Source of the DNA: Phoebastria nigripes
Lineage: Eukaryota > Chordata > Aves > Procellariiformes > Diomedeidae
DNA length: 64,000 nucleotides
Reading direction: 5' to 3'
Assembly: GCA_035582835.1 (NCBI GenBank)
Contig: JAYKAV010003044.1
Coordinates: 381,664 to 445,663, forward strand
The position numbers were made by a program, and so were the translations under genes. Of this stretch, positions 14,401-25,810 are shown in pieces; positions within the stretch are counted from its first letter, which is position 1, and the number at the start of each line of letters is the position of its first letter. Below the pieces are notes generated by a model. That model saw nothing but the letters and a program-made list of their open reading frames with translations. It was not told where the DNA came from and did no database searches.

Positions 14401-15009
14401 TCAGAACTGGGGTTACTGAAATGGACTGACCATGATATGCCTCTGGAGTATGACCTAAAACAGCTCAGCAGCACCACTGCAGCTGTTTATGCCATCTAAC
14501 CTTACATATCTAACTGGAGTTAGAAGCAGAGGCCTCCTACAGCTGCTGGTGTCCCTGCCTGGCAATTCACAGCACTGGATTGCCCTTTGAGGACTGAATT
14601 GAATGTATGAAGGCAAGGTGGAGGCCTGAGCCAGATTTGTTCCTCATCCCCATTTATCTATCTGCCAAAACATTTTCCCTGCCAGAATAATTTTGTGAAA
14701 CTGGTATCTGCTAGTGACAAGTTTTACTGGTACCCCTGTAGGTCTGGGGAGTTAGCTAAAGGGCACAAACCTCATGTTTACTCTAGACCAGCTCCCTGGC
14801 CCAATTTAAGAAGCAGATCCAACTTACAAAGCTTCCATAAGTATATTGGAGGTGTATATGAATCGTGTTCAGTTAGCAGCCAGAAATGTTCCTGTCTCTC
14901 CCTGGTACAGTGGTAAGTTCAAGCTAGGATGTGTCTCGTCCGACAGAAGTGGCGTGTATCCATTTATTGTTCTCATCCGACAGCTCACAGAATCGATGCA
15001 GATGGCTAA
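513..15009 (+). CDS. DNAJC11: DNAJC11, DnaJ homolog subfamily C member 11 (3' part, 13 coding exons)
   Basis: Exons: 513-614, 6069-6197, 6907-7029, 8892-8965, 9955-10144, 10535-10620, 11073-11189, 12182-12337, 12642-12711, 12835-12892, 13553-13695, 14174-14303 and 14984-15009 (stop TAA). All introns are GT-AG, and the joined frame is open for 467 codons. Human DNAJC11 has about 559 residues, so roughly the first 90, including the J domain, lie left of the window. What is present is the charged linker, a long beta-rich middle (for example [14 protein letters not shown]), a predicted coiled coil (RELEKQRES... to EAEEARM) and the C-terminal DUF3395 region ([24 protein letters not shown], ending SHRIDADG). 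Family knowledge: the protein is associated with the mitochondrial outer membrane and the MICOS/MIB bridging complex that keeps cristae in shape. An ambiguous base at 12280 leaves one residue undetermined (Val in human). It converges on PHF13. Confidence 0.96.
615..6068 (+). other. Long DNAJC11 intron (5.4 kb)
   Basis: This AT-rich intron separates the first two visible exons. Apart from the CR1 copy at about 1765-1991 I see no coding or RNA feature. The short open frames here lack codon bias and family resemblance. Confidence 0.75.
1765..1991 (+). mobile_element. CR1 LINE 3' end (truncated)
   Basis: This stretch reads like the 3' tail of an avian CR1 retrotransposon in sense orientation. 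It has the segment around GAGGGTGGTGAAACACTGGA, then TTGCTCAGAGGGGTGGTAGA, the GATGGCCTTTAAAGGTCCCTTCCAACCC segment at about 1940-1971, and the short terminal ATTCTATGAT repeats typical of CR1. It is 5'-truncated like nearly all CR1 copies and encodes nothing. It sits inside the first long DNAJC11 intron. Confidence 0.93.
8239..8819 (-). mobile_element. Solo LTR of an avian endogenous retrovirus
   Basis: On the minus strand this block starts near TTTCGGCTGGGATAGAG and ends with TTAAACCACGACA, the ends of an LTR type very common in bird genomes. A TATA-like TATATAAA lies at 8571-8578 (minus strand), and an ATTAAG-type poly(A) region lies nearer the 8.39 kb end. No gag, pol or env reading frame flanks it, so I call it a solo LTR. 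The first bases of the minus-strand 5' end are diverged and no clean target-site duplication is visible. It carries a (GA)n microsatellite at 8437-8466 and lies in a DNAJC11 intron, antisense to the gene. The open frame of about 178 codons across it is not a gene. Confidence 0.85.
8437..8466. repeat. (GA)n microsatellite
   Basis: An uninterrupted run of GA dinucleotides lies inside the solo LTR. It may vary in length between individuals. Confidence 0.9.
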
Positions 15010-15223
15010 TCTGGTCAGAGTGTGTGCGTCCGTTACGGTACCTGGGTCAACAGAAACTACAAAACCTTCCCCTGGATGCTACAAGTTTGAACAGAGACAT
15101 TTTTATTTTTACTATCCATATAGCAGGTGGTGTCCTATCAGTTATGTTAGGAGACAAAATGAGAGAACCTGCTTCTACAGGTGGCTCCGAGGCAATACTT
15201 CTCTGAATTGTGGCTCAGTAACC

Positions 15224-15229
15224 AATAAA
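15224..15229 (+). terminator. Poly(A) signal of DNAJC11
   Basis: An AATAAA hexamer lies 215 bp after the DNAJC11 stop codon and is followed by a GT-rich stretch (GAGGTTGTGTGAGCGGG). This gives a short 3' UTR ending near 15245. Confidence 0.65.
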
Positions 15230-15245
15230 GCAACGTGACTCTGAA

Positions 15246-18200
15246 TGCACAGTGCTTTCTGCTGAGGTTGTGTGAGCGGGCACTGAGCACCACCCGTCAT
15301 GCAGCCGTGTCTTTCCTGCTGTGATTTGGCCACAGTCCGTTTGTGCGGTCTCACATATATCTTCTTGCACTGAGCAGGGAAGAAGACCTGTTGTTCTCAC
15401 TTCTCCACGTACTTCCTGGGGTAGGTAACACACCTTTTTCTGCTCCTGAGGGGAAGTTAAGTTCTCTGGCCACCTCCTGGAAGGCCTCTGTGTAAATCCT
15501 TTTGTTGGAAAGAGGACAGAGATTGTTTTCCGTCTCAAATCTGTATTTGAAATGTACTTGTTAAGAACAAGTATGTTTGAAATGAAGTTCTTTGCCTTTT
15601 GTAGTAACGTGGACCTCTTCAGCATGAATCCACTCAGCTGCTCATTTCAAACACTGCTATTCCAGACAAGGACACGGGGTATAATAGTCTTACTGATTCT
15701 TCTGCCACCCAGAACCATGTACTATCAAGGTTTTCAAGAACAGAGGAAAGCAAGTGGGGGAGAAGAACAGCAATTCATTTCATTTGATTCTGACGCTGCA
15801 ACTATCTCTTCCCATCTAATTTATTTCTAGGAAAAAGAGGAACGTAGTTTATACAAGTAAACCAGACCAAAGTGAGGAGAGATGCCAAATGGGTAAAGAG
15901 CTGAAAACATAAAATTCAGCTGCCCTTTCTAAAAAGCATCAGTTATGACATAAATCTGTTGGATTAATCTTGCATAGAAGCCATGCCAGTGATTTACCAG
16001 CAAAAAGGGCAGTCCTGTTCTAGTGACACAGCAGATGGAAACGGCAGCCTTATAGTATCTACTACACAGTGCGTACGTCAACAGTACCGAGGCTTTTTCA
16101 TAGAGAAAAGGAATAATTGTGGCTGTTTCTAAGTCACAGTTCTGCTCTTGGCGAGTCCTGGAACAGCCTTTATTGCTTACATGTGAGAGACAGAGGGGGA
16201 AAAAGAAACGTCTCTTGGCAGTGCATTGTTGCTCTTGACAACAACTACTATAAATCATTTCCTGACACGTACCTGGCCCCTTTTTCTGTGCAACTGTGGT
16301 TCTCTTTGCTCAAGTCATTGTAACAGGACAATTAGATTTCCAAAAGCAGACTTATTTGAGCCAATCTGAAAGAGATGCTCCCCGCCCTCTAAAAAACCAA
16401 GTTCATACAATTAAGGGGTGTTCACTTGGTTTTATTAAAAACAAAACAAAACTCTTCAGTTGTGACCAGCTCCTGGTACAGGATTTTACTTCACTTACGA
16501 CCGGTGTTCTGTTGATCTGAAATGAAATGTAAAATGTGCAATAAATTATATTCAGCTGAAAAGTAGCCCACGTTCCCTTTGCATCTGTAGGACACTCTTG
16601 AAAATAAACTCCTGAAAAGCAAGGGTTGCAAGTTTTGTAAATGTAACTGCACCCTCTGTCACATCCTGCTTATTGACCTCTTTTGATCACTTGTATCTGT
16701 AACTAGTTGAACTGGGCAGAAATCTCCACCAGAAATTCCTTTTTCATGTCTTGTCACTGCATGACGTGTATGGTCAAGAGTGAGAGCCAGTCTGTAGTGA
16801 CTAGGATGTGGCAAAATACTCCCAGGAGGAATACTGAGANTTAAGTTTTGCATAAGCAAGTGCAAAATGGTGACAGCACATTTACTGCTAATTACAAAGA
16901 AGAATTGTAGCATAGCCCTGTATCTAGCAGAGCAATGACACTGAGGAGTGTTTTCATGAAAAAAGTTTGCACAGTAAAACAATTCTCCTCGTTTCTGACA
17001 ACTTCCTGAGATACAGTTTCTGCTGTCATGAAAGTGTTTTCTTGCATATTGTCTACATTAAAATGTAGAGAAATAGTGATATGATTCTAAAAACTGCTTC
17101 AATACTTCAAGATGTCCCATGGTATTGCTACACTTGAAAAATAACATTTCTGAGAGGCAGAGTGCATTGTTCCTACTCCAGCAGTTAAAACCTGTAACAG
17201 GGTGGCATCTTTGGGTGCAAACTTTAAAATGCCATAGAAACATGAGGTGACACATCTGTCTCTAATTGACCCAGCAAATGCTTAAAATGAGGATCTGGAA
17301 ATACATGCTAGTCTTTTCAGCCAGAGCCTTTAAACTGGAAATTCTTGAGATGAAGATACAGATTTAGGATTTACTTTTTAGAGTCTTCACTTGTCTTCCT
17401 GTGCATGCTCTTGTCTTTGACAACCATGTCCCAAGGTGGCCCAGCCAGTGGAAAGCTACAAGGAGCCAGAGCTCCAGGTGCCAGTTCTGCTGTAAAAACT
17501 GTCTAAACCTCCTCCTGTGCAACTCAACCAGTACATTCATACCTGAAGACGGCTCAGCCACCTGGCCAGGGCTTGGAGTCAAGCAGGTGCTTTCCGCTTA
17601 ATCACAGCTGTGTTCTTGTCAGAGAACTGACTTGGTTCTCCTGCCTTCCCCCTCTATGCTGTCTTCCCCCAGCACCTCGGAATTATCTTTCTCTCTAATT
17701 GCAAAGAAGTTTGTGCAAGGGACAGATGAACCTTAACTTTGTACTTTGAACATTTGAATTTGCAACTCTCATTAAAGTAAAATCCCTCATGATTAATACT
17801 GACACAGGCCTTGCCCTGTTCCCTGGCTAAACATCATAAAAAGTATATAGCTTATTTTTTCCTGCCAGATCAGCCCACCAAGGATTCAGACTCTTGCTTT
17901 TCCCCTCCTTTCAAGCACTGCGAGTGCCCTTCCATGAGGCTGCTACAGCAGGTTCTTCTCTGCAGTAGTTAATGCGTGAGCTCCATTTTTGCTTCCCTGC
18001 AGTGTTTGTAATTGTCAAGTGTTTCTGAATTGTGTCCACATGGTGGAGTTCGCTGCCTGTCCTGTCTGTCTCCTCCCTTGGAGCCAGGTATTGGGTCCGT
18101 CTCTCCTGCTGAATGCTTACTCCAGGCCACCTCCTCCACTCTTCCTTATTTTCTATCAGTGCAAAGTTTTAAAGAAACTGTAAGAATAGCCTCACTTGAG

Positions 18201-19415
18201 AAACCACTACTTTCAACACCACCATTTCTGCTCTGTGAGAAGCTGCCATTTTACAGCTACAACTCCTCTGGGACTTCTGTTTATCACTATATAATACAAA
18301 ATTACAAATAGAATTAAAATAGAAGCTATAAGCAACGAGAGCTTAGCTTCTAATATGATCCAGTGCCATTTCCAAGAGTCGAACCATCTTTTAAGTTTGC
18401 CAAGGTGTTAAGGCTGCTGCTTTGAATGCAGCTGGCTGAGCAGCAGTGCCTTCGAGGTCATGGCATGTACAGGAGCAGAGGGCTGGCACCAAGGCACCAG
18501 CATCCCTTTATGGTTTGGGGTCCTCAGTGCTGCCCTGCAGTGGGACAGGGGTGGGAGGGAAGGAGCTCTCCTTCAGCAGAGCTCCCATAGGGTTTAAAGG
18601 GATTTTGGTTTGGGTCTGGCTGAGCTGGCCAGTCTTACCATAGAATCATGGAATAGTTCGGGTTGGAAGGGACTTTTAAAAGTCATCTAGTCCAACCTCC
18701 CTGCCATGGGCAGGGACATCTTCGCGAGGCAGATGCAGCACAGCCCAAGGTCTGTTTCTGAGGCTGCAGTGCTCAGTCCTGCAGGGACCTGGCTGCAGGC
18801 AGGTGGGACAGGCATGGGGTCACCTTGGCCAGCAGTCTCACCTGGTGTGATTTGCCCTGCCCCGTGCCCAGCTTCTACACACCACGCCTGCCTTTCAGGC
18901 GCTCTCCACGAAGGACCCCTGCTAGGGCCGCGCACTGCTGATGCCGTAGGCATCCTGACCCAAGCCCTCTCCCCGCAGGCTCGTGCCAGCCTTCACACCT
19001 TTTGGCAGGTCCCTGTCAGCGAGCCCAGTGCAGTGTCCCAGCCACCTTCAGCCACGCTGGGCTCCTGCAGCAGCAGGCATCGCCTGCCTCCCATCACTCC
19101 ACCCTGCCCTGTGCTTGTCCCTGCACCAGCTACAGTGCTCCACCACAATTTACCTTAATCACAGCAGAGGCTGGGCAAGGAGCAACTGCTACAGGGAGAG
19201 GTGGGGATAACTGTCAGCACATGAAAGATATATTTGCAACACTTCCTATCCATACCTGACTTTGTGTATCATTTGGGGAAGAGTGCTTGAAGCGTCAAGT
19301 CTTGCTGCCACCTGGCACAACTGCTTTACACACCAGTAAATCATAACAGCAGACTCCTGAGTTCGGAATAAAACAAAATCATTGTTCACTTGTTTCACAT
19401 TTAAGAAAAAAACGT
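15246..19415. other. Gene-free interval between DNAJC11 and PHF13
   Basis: I scanned both strands here and saw no coding exon. Apart from a CR1 copy at 18640-18735 and isolated poly(A)-like hexamers (plus strand 16540-16545; minus strand 16431-16436), nothing is recognisable. In human, THAP3 sits at this point. I saw no THAP-domain pattern (Cys-x2-4-Cys with a distal Cys-x2-His, or an AVPTIF-type box). Confidence 0.6.
18640..18735 (-). mobile_element. CR1 LINE 3' end fragment
   Basis: This fragment is in reverse orientation. It begins with ATAGAATCATGGAATAGTT, runs through GGTTGGAAGGGACTTTTAAA and CATCTAGTCCAACCTCCCTG, and ends near GGGCAGGGACATCTTC. This is the standard avian CR1 tail. It is about 100 bp and non-coding. 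Confidence 0.92.
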
Positions 19416-21767
19416 GGTTCATTAAAACAGTTTTAATGAAAAAATAAAAGTTCTGAATTAAACTATAATTATACATGGCTGAAAGTGATGAACTAAAAGA
19501 ATGGAGATGTTACTTTTTTTTTTTTTCTCTCTGCTGATATTGTAACGTGCTGGACTTGTCAAACACCATCTATTGGGATAAATCTGAAAAGGTAACAGAA
19601 CAAGAGTCAGTCACATTGATTAGTATTGAACCTCTGTGAAAAAGAGGCAGTTCACTTGGCAGTTTGCCATTTCTCCCATAAAAGCTTCAGGAAGGCGTTC
19701 CATGGAGGTCCAGTTGAATTGCAGACACGCTGTAAACACAGAGATGCCAATTTTCAGAGCAGGTCCAGCCCTTACACAGGTTGCGACTGGGATCTTCCAA
19801 AGCCTTTCTGTTTGCAGAGTGAAATGGCAGCATTTGAGAACTTTGGTTATTTTTGTGGCTGCAAAGAACAGTCTGGCAGCCGGCGGGGGCAAGTCTTTGG
19901 CAAACTCCTCGGTGGTTCCACATAGCTTCTGGAAGGCAGCATACCACAGTCATGGTCTTAAGATTTTGCAGAAGCTGGAGCTGGTTTTCAGAACCCAGAG
20001 CCAGTTGTTGCACCTCATCGGAACGGGATTTTTATAAAGAAGCAGGACTGAAGAAGAGTTGCACGTCGTGCAGCTCCGTCATCCTGACCCAGGCCGGCAG
20101 ACCTTTCACACCCCTGTGTCCCACGCAGTGGAGCCCCAGGGCACTGCAGTGCTGGACTGTCTGCCTGAAGCTTTGGCAGCCTCGTGTCAGATGTCTGAAG
20201 GAGGGTACCTGACTGTGTACCAGAAAGACCCGTGGTCATCACCAGGATGCATCTCCTGATGAGCCAGTACTCGGATAAGGCGGTAGTCTAACGCGGTGTA
20301 TCTGCAGGACTAACGTGGATGCATTCCTACCAGTATGGCTAGTCTCACTTCAGCTGCGGCACCAGCCAGTGACTCCCCTTGCCTCATGGTCTCACCGGAC
20401 AGAGCACACACTGTTCATCAGGCATAACTTCAGAGAAATACCTCAAAACGTAAACTGAATTTGTGCGATACATATGGCTCGCTCTGTTTGGTCATCGAGG
20501 AACAACACCGCTATGTCAGTGGCCTTAAGTATGAGCCTCAACTCCCTGTCATGTTTCTGAACAGATTTCCCTCAGGCTGAGGCCCCAGGAAGTCCCATCG
20601 AGGGACCGCAGCATCGGCGAGGGCCTTGGCGCTCTCCTGTCCTCCCCCGCATCGGATGGATCTTCATTGCACTTCATCTTGCTAGCTGCATAGCCTGCAT
20701 TTGCTTTTATCTGTATAATTTGCAACCAATAGGTTAAAGATTCTGTTTTTTTGATTACAAATCCAGTCTCAAAAAACAAACAGCAAAAACAAGAGTCAAC
20801 TCAGCTGTAGTACTTGGATGGAAATGATCAAATCCCAAACCAGACCTGCCAGGTTCTAAGTTTACGACGGCCCCTTTTACAGTCCACGTTTGAATTCTGG
20901 GCTGAGAAAAGGGAGAGTCATCGTCTTCTTAAAACAGCACCTTAGAGTTTAAACGAAGGGCCAGGAAACAGAGCAAACCGTATACACACCCCCATACACA
21001 CATTTGAGCCGATCATGCAAAACAAAGTCACGAAAAATCACCGTAAGAAGAGACCTTCTAGGAAGAAATCCGATGTCGCTAATCCCCAGCGCTGCCTGTC
21101 CAGAAAAAGGGCCGCTCTCTTTCTTTAAACGCGCCGGTCCCTCAGCGCAGGAAGAAGTTCCGTTTTCACTTGAACGATGCCAAATCACAGAACTCCCCTA
21201 CTGCCTGGGCCCGCTGAAGAGGAAGCAGATCGCGCAGAGGTTGGTATGCATTGACGCTCACTCCTATGGAGCCTTAGAATATCTAAGATTGATATATATG
21301 GACAAATGGGCAGGTATAATATTACATTAAAATTAAAACACATGGCCATTTACTTTTCAGACTCTTCACACAGATTCCCTCCTCCTCCCTCTTTGGAGGA
21401 GGAGTTTCCTAGCACAGAGAAGTTTTGCAGTTTCCCGATGGGATGAGAAAACATACGTGGCAAAGGTATTATACATTCCCCAGACATCACCCAATTCATA
21501 GTTGTAACCGGACAAAACCCCACCAAACCCAGAGAGCTTAGTCTGTCCCTTGAGCTAATTGGTATCTAGCAGCAGTTTTGACCAGTTGGCCTCTTCCAGC
21601 CCCAGCTGCCCACGACTTGGCGATTCCTCGTCCCTGTTAGCGCAGGCCGGCCGGGCAGCCCTTCAGCCTGAGCAGCAGCAGTTCGGGGGAACTCTCCCCG
21701 GCCTCTCGGACGGCGTCCACAGCTCACCCACCCGCCCAAGCAGCGCACCAGCATGCGCCTCCCTCCC
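19416..21767 (-). other. Probable PHF13 3' UTR
   Basis: These 2.3 kb follow the PHF13 stop codon and show no coding potential on either strand. A minus-strand ATTAAA at 19432-19437, just before a T/A-rich stretch, is a plausible 3' end. This would give a 3' UTR of about 2.3 kb. The extent is inferred from position and the hexamer only. Confidence 0.5.
19421..19437. terminator. Palindromic ATTAAA poly(A) signal candidate
   Basis: The sequence ATTAAAACAGTTTTAAT is a perfect inverted repeat with one central base, so both strands carry an ATTAAA hexamer. The minus-strand copy could end the PHF13 transcript. Confidence 0.4.
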
Positions 21768-23956
21768 CTAGTCCAGAAAGCGCCTGCGTGAGCCCGTCCG
21801 GGAGCGGTTTGAACGGCGAATGTCAAACTTGGAGTCCCGGCACTTCTGGCATATGTAGACCTCTGGGACGTTTGACTTGCGGATTTTGGCGCAGGAGAGG
21901 TGGATCCAGGTGTGGCACTCGTTACACTCGATCATCGGCCGCCCGGCGAAAGGCTTCATGCAGAAGCAAGTGACTAGGTCCCATGAGTCGTCATCTGCAA
22001 AGAGAAACAGCAAGCTACGTTTTTAATGGCCAACAACTCTCACCTGCACCAGGAATTTACTCTCCTTTCGTGCTAAATTAACTACCTGGGTTTCAAAGAC
22101 AGGCACTTTGCTGATTTTTCCAGGTCTCTCTTGCGTGGGAAGAGACTCTCAGCAGTACAAGAGAGGCCGTAATCCAGAAGAGAATCGGCTGCTTCTCTAA
22201 AGCCGCAGCTTTTCACTCAGTTTATTGCAAAAGCAGCCAACCAACCCCTCCCCTTCCCCCAAAAAACCCAACCGCTACTTAATTCTGCCCAGGCAGCGTA
22301 CCTTGGCGTTATCCTCATGCTACAAGTGAAGTACCAAAGAGACTGGCAACAGCACCACTGCTTCCACCTGGCTAATCCTCTTTCGACAGCCAGGCCACCT
22401 ACCCGAATCCACCATGATGTCCTCGTCATCGCCGGTGCCATCCTCATCCCGAAAGACCACCTGCTTGCCCTGCCGAATGACCGTTCGTTTGCCCACACTC
22501 TGGATCTCCACCGTCTGCTCGGCTGTTACGGCAGGGTAGGAGACGCTGGAAGGCGTGTCAGAGTCCCACACCGAGCAATGCTCGGTTGCAGACTGGGGGT
22601 CACCCTCAGACGAGGGGCTCATCGGTGTCTCTACGTAAGAGTCCTCCGCCTCCAGCTCCAGCAGCTTCTCCTCGTAGTCCTCCTCTGCAGACACCTCCGT
22701 TTCCCTCCTCTTCAGCTTTTTCTTCTTCCTGATCTTATCGATTTGCTTTCGCTCCGGCAGGAAGTTGCCAGGTTTTGCCCGCTGGAACAGGGAACTGTAT
22801 GGTTTTGCTCGCTTAAGCTGACTAAAGTTCTTTCTGTTCTTGGTGGGCAGAGAAACAGAAGAGGGGATGTCATTGAACCGGGGATCCCAGCTATCGCTGT
22901 CAATCGTGCCTCCGGTGCTGTTGGGAGGGCTGGGGCTGTTCCTCAGCGGTGTTTCCTGGAAAACGTCAAGAAAGCGGATAAAAGCATTAATTTGGAGGNG
23001 ACTCGCGTGCGGTGCTGAGGCACTGCACCCTTTCCCCTGAGGCGCTGCCTCGCACAGCCGATCTCGCCCAAGTTCAAGCTCCCGCTCTCCCCACACACTG
23101 CCCCGTAACCTGCGCTGCTGCAGGGATCTCCAGCTGGGCAGAGCTGCAGCCCAGAGCTGCCCAGGCCCCGGAAAGGCTGACGGAGCGATCCGGGATCCGT
23201 ACTTTTTTCACCCCGCCCAAAAAGCAGCCACCCATCCCATCACTTAAAGCCCTCCCAGCTGCAGTGGTTCCCCCTTTTGTCTCAGGGATACGGCGCGGAG
23301 GCGTAACCTTCTCTCCGCGTCCGATTTTGCTAAAAAGCCCAGCAGACGCTGCTGCGCAGGACCCGCTCGGCTGCGGGCCCGGGGAGGGAGTCCGGGCCGC
23401 CCCGAGGGTGCCCGCCCGGTGCCCCGTGCCCCCTCACCTCCTGCGGGTAGGGGATGTAGCCGGCGTAGGCCAGGACGAAGGTGCAGAACTTGTTGAAGTC
23501 TTCCACCGTCCGGTGCCGCCGGGAGGCGGGGGAGAAGTCCTGTGGGGGAAGGGGAGGGGGTCAGCGGCGGCCGCGGGGCCGGGCACGGCCGGGGGGGAGG
23601 CGCCGCCGCCGCTCCCCGCGCCGCCCCACCCCCACCCCCCGCGGCAGCGGTAGCCGGGCAGCGCCGCTGCCGCCCCCCACCCCCGCACCCCCGGTGTCGG
23701 TACCGGGCCCTCAGGCGGGCCGCCCCCCGCGGCAGGACACAGCGGGGCGCGCCGCCGCCATTCCTCGCCCCGGCGCTCCGCACTCGGGCGGCACAAGATG
23801 GCCCCGGCCCCACGGCGGGGCGGCGGCGGGGAGCGGGCACCGGCGGCCGGCCGGGCCGGGCCGGGCCGGGCCGGGCGGCGGGAGACGCCCCCCCCACCCC
23901 ACGGGGCCCCGGCTCACCTCCGGGGCGAACGGGGAGGCGCAGGAGTCGGAGTCCAT
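21768..23956 (-). CDS. PHF13: PHF13 (SPOC1), PHD finger protein 13
   Basis: Exons in transcript order: 23956-23918, 23539-23438, 22955-22403 and 21994-21768. The joined frame is 306 codons plus stop (human about 300 aa). The start is [13 protein letters not shown], as in other vertebrates. Exon 2 holds the conserved block [20 protein letters not shown]. Exon 3 carries a basic nuclear signal ([12 protein letters not shown]) and the conserved [17 protein letters not shown] segment. The last exon holds a C4HC3 PHD finger (residues about 238-288: [22 protein letters not shown]) and ends [15 protein letters not shown]. Family knowledge: it is a nuclear chromatin protein that reads H3K4me3 through the PHD finger and acts in chromosome condensation, spermatogenesis and the DNA-damage response. 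It is divergent to KLHL21 and convergent to DNAJC11. Confidence 0.97.
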
Positions 23957-24900
23957 GTCCCGGCGCGGGAGGCGGAGGCGGGGCCGGGGCGGCGGCGGCG
24001 GCGGCGGCAACCGGGCAGCGCCGACAACCGCGAACCGCTCGGTACCGGCGGGAGGCGGCGAAGGGGCGGCCGCCCGCGCGGGGGCCGCCGGGAACGGTAG
24101 TCCACCGGCGCGGGGAGTGCTGGGAACGGTAGTCCGCCTGCGCCAGGGCCGCCGGGAGCCGTAGTCAGGGCATGCGCAGTGGCGGCCGCGGGGGCCGCCG
24201 GGAGCGGCAGTCTGGGCACGGCCGCTGGAGGGCGGGGTAGGGCTGGGGCGGCGGCGGCACTTCAGGCGGCGGCGGGGAGCGGAGCGGTGAGCCCGGGGGG
24301 GCGCCGGGGCGGCCTGTTACCGGGGCAGCTGCGGGCGCGGAGCGCGGGCCCCGCCGCAGGGTCGCGATAGGCCCTGGAGGGGGGGGGTGGGCCGGGCCAG
24401 GCCTTGGTTTACGGCGGGGCAGGGCCCGGCCGGTAACGACGGGGAAAGGCAGCGGCGAGCAGGGCGGCCGCCTGTCGCCAACTAGTGAGCCTCGACCCTT
24501 GGCTCGAAGGGCTCCGCTGGAAGCCGCCCTCCCGCCTCGCCGCCCCGGCGCCTTCCCGGCAGCGTCCGAGCCCTCCGCCTGCCTGGCGGCGACAGCTGCT
24601 TCCATCCCCGCCGTCCTCGGGAGCGCGGCCCGCCCTCGCCGCCTCAGCCGGTCGCCTGGCTCCAGTCTCGCTCCGCCCCGCCGCGGCCTCCCCGCTCTCC
24701 CCGCCAGCTCTCGCACCCGCGCCCCTCTCCTCCCCGCGCCGTCTCCTGGCCGTTGTTCCCGGCGCCGGCCCCGAGCGGCACCGCCCGTGCGAGCGGTGCA
24801 AACCAGAGCTCGCAGCCTTCCTTTTCTGCCCGGCCCGTTGTAACCGTCAGGGCCGTGGCCCGGCTGCGGCTTGGGCCCCTAAAGTGCCGCTTGACACAAA
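23300..24900. promoter_or_regulatory. CpG-rich promoter region of PHF13
   Basis: The stretch is extremely GC- and CpG-rich, with a (GGCCG)n tract at about 23849-23878 and a (GGC)n tract at about 23988-24007. It covers PHF13 exons 1-2 and about 900 bp upstream. No TATA box is seen. The transcription start is not visible from sequence but should lie just above 23956 on the minus strand. The many long open frames here are GC-driven shadows. Confidence 0.7.
24087..24211 (-). promoter_or_regulatory. Array of four ZNF143/THAP11-like motifs upstream of PHF13
   Basis: Four related 15-mers lie at 24087-24101, 24119-24133, 24151-24165 and 24197-24211. The plus-strand pattern is GCYGGGARCSGYAGT. Reversed, this resembles the ACTACNNTTCCCAGC core bound by ZNF143 and the THAP11/HCFC1 complex. 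The first three are spaced exactly 32 bp apart and the fourth is 46 bp further on. They sit 131-255 bp upstream of the PHF13 start codon. Motif matching was done by eye. Confidence 0.6.
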
Positions 24901-24949
24901 GCAGACCCTAGAGAGGGACCTGAGGCAGCAGCCTCGGTTTTAGGGACCT

Positions 24950-25690
24950 GCCTTCCCTTCTTTAAACTGCTTTCTCTGCTACTGCCGCGTGCCAGTTCTC
25001 TAACAGTAAGCACAGCTTATTCTCTACGTGGAGGAATCCTGTTTCACACCCATGCGTACTCAGCTGAGTATTACATGGGTTGCATAGGACCGTTGCATCC
25101 AAAAAGGCTGAAAATGCCATGAGTTTAGCGAAGAAGAATTTATTTTACTCCTGCAGTATTTATTTGACTGGATGTGATTAGCGAGCTAGCTGGATGCGAG
25201 CAGGGACAGGGAAGCCTGGCAGGACACCAGCCATAACGCTTTTGGCCAAAATGCTGGAGGTCTCCGGATTTATGTAGCCGAGCCTTGCCTTCAATAACGG
25301 GCAGCACCACAGAGCCGCGGGGTCAGAGAGAGGGAACACCCCCTCAGCACCTCACTTTTGAGGAAGACCCTGCTGTCCTCCTCGAATAGCGGCGGGGGCT
25401 GCTCCCACTGGGCACCCCATCCGAGAGACAAGGTGCCCGGGGGCTTAGGTGCAACGTTCACAAAGCTATCGGGTTTACAAAGCTGTGCCAGGCTCTTGTG
25501 AGGCTGCCTTAATCCTGGGAAACTTCAACACGGGCTTCTTAAAAATATAATTAGACTAAGCAGGGAAGGCTGCTGGCAGCGCCAGCACATTATGCAACTG
25601 CTGCTCCTCCGTGACGGGGGAAGGAGGATGTTTTCGAGGGCTGTTTAGTTTATCCTGCTTCCCGGCCAGAGGACGTTTTTCCCTGTGCTA
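24950..25690. other. PHF13-KLHL21 intergenic spacer
   Basis: This is the spacer between the divergent PHF13 and KLHL21 genes. GC content falls and no coding exon is recognisable. It could contain a 5' untranslated exon of KLHL21, which sequence alone cannot show. Confidence 0.6.
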
Positions 25691-25698
25691 ACCCACCT

Positions 25699-25721
25699 TT
25701 TTTTTTTTCCTTTTTTTTTTT

Positions 25722-25810
<89 letters not shown>

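Noticed and set aside
16540..16545. Plus-strand AATAAA
   Set aside because: It is 1.5 kb beyond the DNAJC11 stop with an earlier well-placed signal at 15224; it may be an alternative end but nothing supports it.
19620..20212. Cluster of overlapping open frames on both strands, considered as a THAP3 candidate
   Set aside because: No THAP cysteine/histidine pattern, no splice-linked continuation and no codon bias; more likely PHF13 3' UTR.
23481..24164. Long open frames in several phases around PHF13 exons 1-2
   Set aside because: These are GC-rich CpG-island shadows made of Gly/Arg/Pro/Ala runs; only the spliced PHF13 frame is conserved.
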